This document shows positions 1 to 6,014 of a DNA stretch of 64,000 bases, piece by piece; the first letter of the stretch is position 1, and each line of letters opens with the position of its first letter. Made by a program: the position numbers and the translations under genes. This DNA comes from Bryobacterales bacterium (GTDB taxonomy: Bacteria > Acidobacteriota > Terriglobia > Bryobacterales > Bryobacteraceae). Under the pieces are notes generated by a model. It had not been told where the DNA came from and did not search any database. It saw only the letters and a list, made by a program, of their open reading frames with translations. The stretch covers positions 1 to 64,000 of the forward strand of contig JADJWL010000008.1 of assembly GCA_016716385.1 (NCBI GenBank), read 5' to 3'.

Positions 1-1
1 A

Positions 2-22
2 GATAAGCTGCCCTTCTTCTAG
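2..22 (+). CDS. C-terminal tail of an upstream gene, possibly ffh (partial)
   Basis: The first bases read in frame as D-K-L-P-F-F followed by TAG at 20-22. In many bacteria the gene just before rpsP-khpA-rimM-trmD is ffh, the signal recognition particle GTPase, and a short hydrophobic Pro/Phe tail would suit it. Only six residues are visible, so this rests on gene order and is tentative. Confidence 0.3.
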   Translation, partial: DKLPFF

Positions 23-79
23 AGGCCGCCGCCATGGGGTACCATAAGAGTTTTTGGAACAGGTTGGAAGAGTAGGAAT

Positions 80-328
80 ATGTTGATGATCCGGCTGGCG
101 CGGTTCGGCGCCAAGAAGAAACCGTTTTACCGCGTCGTTGTGATTGAGAAGGAACGCGCGCGCAACGGTCGCAATATCGAAGTAGTGGGGCACTACAATC
201 CGCTGACGGATCCCCCCACGGTGGATTTCAAGCACGAGCGGGTGGAGTACTGGACGAAGAGCGGGGCGCAGTTGTCCGACACAGTCGCGCGGCTCCTCGA
301 AAAAAATCCGGCTCCGGCGCCTGCCTAA
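80..328 (+). CDS. rpsP: 30S ribosomal protein S16
   Basis: This is small-subunit ribosomal protein S16, an assembly protein that contacts 16S rRNA. The 82-residue product begins MLMIRLARFGAKKKPFYRVV, the canonical S16 N-terminus, and length is normal for the family. The start at 80 is preferred over the in-frame ATG at 86 because M-x-x-I-R-L-A-R is the usual register and GGAAGAG lies 7 nt upstream. The Ala/Pro-rich tail is typically variable. It leads the rpsP-khpA-rimM-trmD-rplS operon, a classic ribosome and tRNA maturation cluster. Confidence 0.97.
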   Translation: MLMIRLARFGAKKKPFYRVVVIEKERARNGRNIEVVGHYNPLTDPPTVDFKHERVEYWTKSGAQLSDTVARLLEKNPAPAPA

Positions 329-346
329 GCGCGGGGAGGCATTCCG

Positions 347-595
347 ATGGCGGCGGGTGGCGGCATGAAACAACTGGTGGAAGATATCGCCAAGGCGCTC
401 GTCGATGTTCCCGAAGAGGTATCGGTGCACGCCGTGGAAGGTGAGCAGGTCACGGTGCTGGAACTTCGGGTGGCCGACGGGGACCTCGGAAAGATCATTG
501 GGAAGCAAGGGCGCACGGCGCGCTCGATCCGCACGATTCTGGGCGCGGCGAGCATGAAGTTGAACCGCCGATTCACGCTGGAGATCCTGGAGTAG
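347..595 (+). CDS. khpA: KhpA-type KH-domain RNA-binding protein
   Basis: A single-KH-domain RNA-binding protein of 82 residues. The nucleic-acid-binding loop is visible as GKIIGKQGRTARSIRTIL (a GxxG motif, here GKQG). In other bacteria KhpA pairs with KhpB/Jag and binds many RNAs. Its position between rpsP and rimM is highly conserved. The start at 347 is chosen because GGGGAGG lies 7 nt upstream at 333-339; an internal ATG at 365 would give the more usual MKQLVEDIA start but lacks its own ribosome-binding site. It ends one base before the rimM start codon, so the two are probably coupled. Confidence 0.93.
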   Translation: MAAGGGMKQLVEDIAKALVDVPEEVSVHAVEGEQVTVLELRVADGDLGKIIGKQGRTARSIRTILGAASMKLNRRFTLEILE

Positions 596-596
596 A

Positions 597-1139
597 GTGG
601 CTGAGGCGCCGGGCTGGGTGACGGTTGCGGTGCTGCGCCGGGCCCGGGGAATCAAAGGGGAATTGCTTGCTGTCTCCGAGACGGACGACCCGGATCGCTT
701 CGGCTCGCTGAGCCGGGTCTTTCTGGCGCGGCCCGAAGCTTCCGGCTTGGGCCGGGAGTTTGAAATCGAGCGCGTCTGGTTCCACGGTTCGTTCCCCGTA
801 TTCAAGTTCCGCGGGGTCGAGACGATGTCGGACGCGGAGCCGCTGGCGGGCCACGAGGTACGGTTGCCTCTGTCGGAACGGCGGGAGGCGCGGCCGGGCG
901 AGTTTTTTCTGAGCGATCTGGTCGGCTGTGAAGTCGTCGAGCGCGCAGGTGGCTCACGGGTGGGAACGGTGTCCCGCTGGATCGACGCCGGGGGACCGGG
1001 GCTGTTGGAGGTCCGGGATGGTGCGGGCCGGGAGTATCTGATCCCGTTCGCCCGTGCGATCTGCGTCGTGATCGATCCCGCCGCCAAGCGGATTGAAATC
1101 GATCCGCCGGAGGGATTGCTGGAGTTGAACCGCTCGTGA
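597..1139 (+). CDS. rimM: Ribosome maturation factor RimM
   Basis: RimM acts in late 30S assembly and binds S19 near the 16S 3' domain. The 180-residue protein has the two expected parts: an N-terminal RimM barrel with the conserved RARGIKGELL stretch and a C-terminal PRC-barrel with the YLIPFARAICVVID segment. The start is GTG at 597, one base after the khpA stop. The stop TGA at 1137-1139 overlaps the GTG of trmD, so translation is likely coupled. Length is standard. Confidence 0.95.
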   Translation: MAEAPGWVTVAVLRRARGIKGELLAVSETDDPDRFGSLSRVFLARPEASGLGREFEIERVWFHGSFPVFKFRGVETMSDAEPLAGHEVRLPLSERREARPGEFFLSDLVGCEVVERAGGSRVGTVSRWIDAGGPGLLEVRDGAGREYLIPFARAICVVIDPAAKRIEIDPPEGLLELNRS

Positions 1140-1861
1140 TTTTCCACGTGCTGACGATTTTCCCCGGGTTCTTCACGGGCCCGTTCGAGCATGGTGTGGT
1201 GGCGCGGGCGAGGATGTCGGGATTGCTCGACATCCGCGTGCACGATCTGCGGGACTGGACGAGTGACCGGCACCGGACCGTGGATGACCGTCCGTTCGGA
1301 GGGGGAGAGGGCATGCTGTTCAAGCCCGAGCCGCTGTTTCTGGCGACGGAGTCGATATTGCCGGAGCGGGACGAAGCGTCCCGCGTGGTCTTGCTGTCCG
1401 CTCAAGGGCCGGTGTTCCGGCAACCGGACGCGGAACGGTTCAGCCGGTATCGTCAGCTGGTGCTGATCTGCGGCCGGTACGAGGGCGTGGATGAGCGGGT
1501 CGCCGAACATCTGGCCGATGAGGAGTTGTCCATCGGCGATTTCGTGTTGAGCGGCGGCGAACTGGCGGCCGCGGTCGTCATGGACGCTGTGGCCCGGATG
1601 CTGCCTGGCGTGCTGGGGAACGAGGAATCGGCCCGGCGCGAGTCGTTCAGCGAAGGGGAGAGGATTTTGGATTGTCCGCAGTACACCCGTCCCGCGGTTT
1701 TTCGGGATTGGGGGGTTCCCGAGGTGTTGTTGGGGGGGAACCACGAGCAGATCCGGCAGTGGCGGCGCCGGGCGGCAAGAGAGAAGACGGCCCGGCTGCG
1801 CCCCGATCTGCTGGAGCGGACGCTGGAACAGGAATTGGATAGAGAAGGGAAGCATTCATGA
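1136..1861 (+). CDS. trmD: tRNA (guanine-N1-)-methyltransferase
   Basis: TrmD methylates G37 of tRNAs using S-adenosylmethionine, which prevents +1 frameshifting. The 241-residue protein shows the SPOUT trefoil-knot signature LSIGDFVLSGGELAA, the CGRYEGVDERV motif, and the N-terminal IFHVLTIFPGFF. It starts at GTG 1136, overlapping the rimM stop by 4 nt, and its own TGA overlaps the ATG of rplS. All key motifs are present, so it should be active. Confidence 0.97.
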   Translation: MIFHVLTIFPGFFTGPFEHGVVARARMSGLLDIRVHDLRDWTSDRHRTVDDRPFGGGEGMLFKPEPLFLATESILPERDEASRVVLLSAQGPVFRQPDAERFSRYRQLVLICGRYEGVDERVAEHLADEELSIGDFVLSGGELAAAVVMDAVARMLPGVLGNEESARRESFSEGERILDCPQYTRPAVFRDWGVPEVLLGGNHEQIRQWRRRAAREKTARLRPDLLERTLEQELDREGKHS

Positions 1862-2205
1862 CACACCCTGCGATTGCAAAGTTTATTGCCAAGCATCAAC
1901 GGACCGATCTCCCGGAGTTTCGCCCCGGCGACACGATCCGCGTGAACGTCCGCATCCGCGAAGGCGAGAAGGAGCGCCTGCAGGCGTTCGAAGGCACGGT
2001 CATCGCCCGCAACAACACGGGCATGGGCGAGTCGATCACGGTCCGCAAGATCAGTTTCAGCCACGGTGTGGAGCGCATTTTCCCGCTGAGCGCGAACGTG
2101 ATCGAGTCGATCAAGGTCGTCCGCACGGGCCGGGTTCGCCGCGCCAAGTTGTACTATCTGCGTGAGCTGCGGGGCAAGGCGGCGCGCCTCAAGGAGCGCG
2201 TCTAA
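1858..2205 (+). CDS. rplS: 50S ribosomal protein L19
   Basis: L19 sits at the 30S-50S interface. The 115-residue product has the family core FRPGDTIRVNVRIREGEKER, the FEGTVIARNN segment and the VRRAKLYYLRELRGKAARLKE C-terminus. The ATG overlaps the trmD stop as ATGA, the usual translational coupling at this locus. Length and motif order are normal. Confidence 0.97.
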   Translation: MTHPAIAKFIAKHQRTDLPEFRPGDTIRVNVRIREGEKERLQAFEGTVIARNNTGMGESITVRKISFSHGVERIFPLSANVIESIKVVRTGRVRRAKLYYLRELRGKAARLKERV

Positions 2206-2219
2206 GCGGGACCTCGCGG

Positions 2220-2909
2220 ATGCCGCCGCGCCCGGGCCACGCACGACTTTGCACCAGCCGCATGGAGCGCGACCTGCGGGCGCGCGGGTTCCGCCTCATC
2301 GCGGGCGCTGACGAAGCGGGCCGGGGCGCACTGTTTGGGCCGGTCGCCGCGGCCGCCGTCATCCTTTCCCCGGACCGGCCGGTGCGGGGTCTCGATGACA
2401 GCAAGCAGATCGAACCGGAAGAACGGGAGCGCCTCGCGGTGCTGATCCGGGAGCGAGCTATCGCGTGGTCAGTGGCCGCCGCCGACGCCGCGACGATCGA
2501 TCGCATCAACATCTACCAGGCCTCGCGGCTGGCGATGCGCCGCGCCGTCGAGCAACTCACCCCCGCCCCGGACTTCCTTCTGACCGACGCCGTCCCGCTC
2601 GATTGGCGAGGCCCGCAGCGCGCGGTCATTCATGGCGACGCGCTGAGCCGGACGATCGCCGCGGCCTCGATTCTGGCCAAGGTGTACCGCGACGACGTGT
2701 TGCGGGGGTGGGATCAGGCGTTTCCGGGATACGGGTTGGCGCGCAACAAGGGGTATGGAACCCCGGACCACCTCGCCGCGCTTGTGGCGCTGGGTCCGGC
2801 GCCGCTGCACCGAATGAGTTTCGAACCGGTCCGCTCGCTTGCCCGGTTTCCTGCCGCTTCGCTGCAGGCAACGCTGTTCGAAGAGCCCATGGCGGTGGCA
2901 TGCCGGTGA
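2220..2909 (+). CDS. rnhB: Ribonuclease HII
   Basis: RNase HII cleaves the RNA strand of RNA-DNA hybrids and removes misincorporated ribonucleotides. The 229-residue protein carries the signature AGADEAGRG (catalytic Asp31-Glu32), the LDDSKQIEPEER segment and a third acidic residue in LLTDAVPLD. A later ATG at 2262 would still leave all motifs intact; the longer form is kept because RLCTSRMERDLRARGF resembles the N-terminal lead-in of family members. Neither start has a clear ribosome-binding site. It follows rplS by 14 nt, as in many genomes. Confidence 0.93.
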   Translation: MPPRPGHARLCTSRMERDLRARGFRLIAGADEAGRGALFGPVAAAAVILSPDRPVRGLDDSKQIEPEERERLAVLIRERAIAWSVAAADAATIDRINIYQASRLAMRRAVEQLTPAPDFLLTDAVPLDWRGPQRAVIHGDALSRTIAAASILAKVYRDDVLRGWDQAFPGYGLARNKGYGTPDHLAALVALGPAPLHRMSFEPVRSLARFPAASLQATLFEEPMAVACR

Positions 2910-3223
2910 ATCCATCCTCTTCCTCATCGGTGGCGGAGGCGCCCCGCGGCGCCTATCGCTGGTACCACAAGCTGTTCGCGCTGGTCTTCATCGTGTTCTG
3001 CCTCGAACTGGGCGTCATCCTGCTCGTGCTGCCGTGGTCGGAATACTGGGACAATAACTTTTTCTCGAATTGGGCGCCCGGCTGGCACGACCTATGGAAG
3101 AATGAATACCTGCGTGGGGCGATCAGTGGCCTGGGGATCGTGAACATTTACATTTCGTTCAGCGAGCTCTTCCGGATGCGCCGGTTTCATCCCGCCGGCG
3201 CCGACGAGGAACACGATTCGTGA
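2900..3223 (+). CDS. Small conserved-looking single-pass membrane protein
   Basis: A 107-residue protein starting at ATG 2900, overlapping the last 10 nt of rnhB. It has a Ser-rich N-terminus, one strong membrane helix (about residues 25-47, KLFALVFIVFCLELGVILLV), then an aromatic stretch PWSEYWDNNFFSNWAPGW and a second weakly hydrophobic segment LGIVNIYISFSELF. I do not recognise a named family. The overlap with rnhB and the codon use support it being real. No function is assigned. Confidence 0.75.
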   Translation: MPVNPSSSSSVAEAPRGAYRWYHKLFALVFIVFCLELGVILLVLPWSEYWDNNFFSNWAPGWHDLWKNEYLRGAISGLGIVNIYISFSELFRMRRFHPAGADEEHDS

Positions 3224-3227
3224 AGCG

Positions 3228-3256
3228 TTGAGTTTTGGCCAGATCCACTCTAGACT
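3228..3256 (+). promoter_or_regulatory. Candidate sigma-70 promoter for the bactofilin gene
   Basis: TTGAGT at 3228-3233 and TAGACT at 3251-3256 are separated by exactly 17 bases, a good match to TTGACA-N17-TATAAT. The -10 lies just upstream of the AGGAGGA ribosome-binding site at 3257-3263. That would place the transcription start inside or at the end of this site, so either the leader is very short or the real promoter is elsewhere. Confidence 0.4.
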
Positions 3257-3273
3257 AGGAGGAAGCACTGAGC

Positions 3274-3837
3274 ATGTGGAACCGCCGTAAGGACGAAGAA
3301 CAAGCGCCGAGAGGATCGGGTCCTTCCTACGCCACCCCGGTTGAATCCGCCAGAGAGGGTATTCCTGTGTCGCCCATGCCGTCACGCGTTTCAGATGATT
3401 TTTCCCGCGCCGCCACCGTTGGCAAGTCGGTCAGTATCAAGGGCCAGATCTTCAGCCGTGAAGACCTGGTGATCGAGGGCGAGGTGGATGGCTCGATCGA
3501 GCTGCCGGAGCACCGCGTTACAATCGGCCCGCACGGGCGGTTAAACGCCGCCATCCGGGCGCGCGAGATCGTGGTGCTGGGTTCGATCGTGGGCAACGTG
3601 GAAGCCACCGACAAGATCGATATCCGCAAGGACGCCCGGCTGGTGGGGGATATCAAGACCGCGCGGATCATCATCGAGGACGGCGCCTACTTCAAGGGCA
3701 GCATCGACATCATCAAGGAAGAGCCCGCGCGGGTGGCGCCAAAAGCACAGCCGCCGGCGGCGCCTCCGGTTCAGGCATCGAGTCCGGCGCCGGCTTCGTC
3801 CGTGCAGGCAGCGGCCGGCGGAAAGCCGGTCCGCTAG
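3274..3837 (+). CDS. Bactofilin (polymer-forming cytoskeletal protein)
   Basis: A 187-residue bactofilin. The central right-handed beta-helix core (about residues 45-145) shows the repeating hydrophobic/Gly pattern: KGQIFSREDLVIEGEVDGSI, then GRLNAAIRAREIVVLGSIVG and KDARLVGDIKTARIIIEDG. The flanks are disordered: a charged N-terminus and a Pro/Ala-rich C-terminus of about 40 residues. Bactofilins self-assemble into nucleotide-free filaments that organise cell-wall or polar proteins. ATG 3274 has AGGAGGA at 3257-3263. The next gene follows by 14 nt and may be co-transcribed. Confidence 0.92.
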   Translation: MWNRRKDEEQAPRGSGPSYATPVESAREGIPVSPMPSRVSDDFSRAATVGKSVSIKGQIFSREDLVIEGEVDGSIELPEHRVTIGPHGRLNAAIRAREIVVLGSIVGNVEATDKIDIRKDARLVGDIKTARIIIEDGAYFKGSIDIIKEEPARVAPKAQPPAAPPVQASSPAPASSVQAAAGGKPVR

Positions 3838-3851
3838 GGGGCGGCATTCCC

Positions 3852-4532
3852 TTGCTTGGGGGACGGATCAAAGCAATCTTGGGGCTTGGTGGCGGAACGA
3901 TCCCGCCCGCGCCTTCCCTGGTTCGCAGCGGCGCCAAGGGCGCTGTGCGGGAACCTGTGCAGCGCGTCAGCCGGGCCCTTGAGCAGTTCTTCGCCTACGT
4001 CCGCGATGAGCGCGGCCTGTCCATCCTCGACCTGGGCGGAGTCAATCAGGAAAACGTCTCCTACATCACAAACCTCGGCCACAAGCTCTACTCCACCGAC
4101 TACCTGCGCAACCTGGACGCGACCCTGAAGACGGTCACGTCACCTGAGACGCTGCATCCGGCGGAAATGGAAGGGTTCCTCCAGCAGATCCTGGACTACC
4201 CGGATGATTTTTTTGATGGTGTCCTGATGTGGGACGCGTTGACGTTCGCCGAGGCGCGCCTGGCGAACGCGACGGTTGAGCGGTTGTCCCGCATTGTCAA
4301 GCCACGCAGCTATCTTCTCGCACTGTTCCACGCGCCCGAGCGTTCGCAGTCGGTGCCGGTCTATTCGTTCCGCATTCAGGGGCCTTCCACGCTGCTCGTG
4401 GCCGCGCGCGGCGAAGCTAAGCCGGCGCAGGTGTTCAACAACCGGAACGTCGAAAAGTTGTTTCAAAGCTTCGAGTCGGTGAAGTTCTTCCTCACCCGCG
4501 ACAGTCTCCGCGAAGTGATCGTGCGGCGGTAG
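3852..4532 (+). CDS. Methyltransferase-like protein of unknown function
   Basis: A 226-residue protein starting at TTG 3852. It follows the topology of a class I SAM-dependent methyltransferase: SILDLGGVNQENVSYI in the motif I position, then DDFFDGVLMWDALTF as a post-II strand. The glycine-rich SAM loop is poor (D-L-G-G-V-N instead of D-x-G-x-G-x-G), so it may be a divergent or non-catalytic relative. The N-terminus is Gly/Pro-rich. It sits just downstream of the bactofilin, suggesting a linked role at the envelope, and converges on the response regulator gene. Function is unknown. Confidence 0.7.
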   Translation: MLGGRIKAILGLGGGTIPPAPSLVRSGAKGAVREPVQRVSRALEQFFAYVRDERGLSILDLGGVNQENVSYITNLGHKLYSTDYLRNLDATLKTVTSPETLHPAEMEGFLQQILDYPDDFFDGVLMWDALTFAEARLANATVERLSRIVKPRSYLLALFHAPERSQSVPVYSFRIQGPSTLLVAARGEAKPAQVFNNRNVEKLFQSFESVKFFLTRDSLREVIVRR

Positions 4533-4547
4533 AACCGGCCGTTCTGA

Positions 4548-6014
4548 TTACCCGTGATCGCGCGGTTCCGACCCGCGCTTCCGGATCTCGATGTTCAGCC
4601 GCTTGATCTTCTGGTTGAGGGTCGACAGCGGGACGCGCAGGTTGTCCGCCGCTTCGGTCTGGCTCCAGTTGGTCTGCTCCAAGCGCTCGATGATCACGCG
4701 GCGCTCGTAGTCGGCCACGATCTCGAACAGCGATGCGTTCGGCGGTAGCGGACCACCCTTGTGCACCCGGATCCCGCTGGCGTGCAGCAGGTGCTCGGGC
4801 AGCACGTCGACCGGTACCTCCTGAGCCGTCGCCAGCACCACCGCGCGCTCCACCACGTTCTCCAACTCGCGCACGTTCCCGGGCCAGGTATGATCCATCA
4901 GAATCTGCATCGCCTCCGGGTGGAAGCGCAGCCGCGAGCGGTTTCTCTCGTCCAGGTACCGCTCGTTTTCCCGGCTGTACTTGTCGAAGAAATGCTCCAC
5001 CAGCAGCGGGATGTCTTCTTTTCGTTCTCGCAGCGGCGGGACCGTCAGGTTGATCACGTTCAGCCGGTAGTAGAGATCCTCGCGGAACCGCTTCTCATCG
5101 ACGAGCTTCCGCAGATCCTCATTGGTCGCCGCGAGAATGCGTACGTCGACGCGCATCACCTCCGACGAACCGAGCGGCATGAATTCCCGCTCCTGGATCA
5201 CGCGCAGCAGTTTGGCCTGCGTTTCCTGGCCCACGGTCGCGATCTCGTCAAAGAAGATCGTCCCCTTATGGGCAATCTCGAAATACCCCTTGCGGCCCTG
5301 GATGGCGCTGGTAAACGCGCCTTTGACGTGCCCGAACAGGGTCGATTCGAGCAGTTCCGGGGGCAGCGAGCCGGAGTTCACCGGGACGAACATCTGGTCT
5401 GCGCGCGGGGAGGCGGCGTGAATCGCTTTCGCGATCAGTTCCTTGCCTGTGCCGGTCTCGCCGCTGATCAGGATGGTGGCGCGGCTTGCGGCCGCCTGGC
5501 TCACCAAGTCCAGCAGACGCAGCATCCGCTCGCTCTTCCCGACGATGTTTGGGAAGCTGTAGCGCTGCTTAAGCGCCCGCTTGAGCTGCCGGTTTTCCGT
5601 CTCGAGCCGGCGGCCCGCGATCATGCGGCCGATCTCGAGCAGGAGTTTCTCGTTGTCCCAGGGCTTCGAGAAATAGTCGTTGGCGCCGGCTTTCAGCGCA
5701 TCCACCGCCACCTGCACCGAGCCGAACGCGGTGATCATGGCGATCGGCGTCTCGCGATCCCGCTCGCGCGCTTCCTTGAGGACCTCCATGCCGCTCATGT
5801 CGGGCAGCATCAGATCCAGCAGGACCAAGTCATAGCCGCGGGATTCGAGCGCTCGCAACCCCTCGCGTCCGGTGCCGGCCAGGTCGACGGCGTACTCTTC
5901 GAGGGTCAGCAGGACTTCCAGGCTTTCGCGGATGTCGGCCTCGTCGTCGACGACGAGAATCCGGCCGCGCGCTGCCTCCGCGGTTGGGGATTGGTGCGCT
6001 AGAGCTTCAGACAT
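4548..6014 (-). CDS. Sigma-54-dependent response regulator (NtrC family)
   Basis: A 488-residue activator with receiver, AAA+ and Fis-type HTH domains. Receiver: acidic pocket VVDDE, phospho-acceptor Asp67 in LVLLDLMLPDM, and Lys117. AAA+: Walker A GETGTGK (185-191), Walker B FFDE (254-257), and the sigma-54-contact loop reads GAFTSA (232-237) where GAFTGA is usual. The C-terminus has the helix-turn-helix TNWSQTEAADNLRVPLSTLN. It starts inside the last 8 nt of the upstream kinase gene, so the two form a coupled pair. It should activate sigma-54 promoters in response to that kinase; targets are unknown. Confidence 0.95.
   Translation of the reverse strand: MSEALAHQSPTAEAARGRILVVDDEADIRESLEVLLTLEEYAVDLAGTGREGLRALESRGYDLVLLDLMLPDMSGMEVLKEARERDRETPIAMITAFGSVQVAVDALKAGANDYFSKPWDNEKLLLEIGRMIAGRRLETENRQLKRALKQRYSFPNIVGKSERMLRLLDLVSQAAASRATILISGETGTGKELIAKAIHAASPRADQMFVPVNSGSLPPELLESTLFGHVKGAFTSAIQGRKGYFEIAHKGTIFFDEIATVGQETQAKLLRVIQEREFMPLGSSEVMRVDVRILAATNEDLRKLVDEKRFREDLYYRLNVINLTVPPLRERKEDIPLLVEHFFDKYSRENERYLDERNRSRLRFHPEAMQILMDHTWPGNVRELENVVERAVVLATAQEVPVDVLPEHLLHASGIRVHKGGPLPPNASLFEIVADYERRVIIERLEQTNWSQTEAADNLRVPLSTLNQKIKRLNIEIRKRGSEPRDHG

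Noticed and set aside
4531..4545. Hairpin AGAAC-CGGCC-GTTCT between two convergent genes, as a terminator
   Set aside because: The stem is only 5 bp and no T-run follows on either strand, so it is not a convincing intrinsic terminator.
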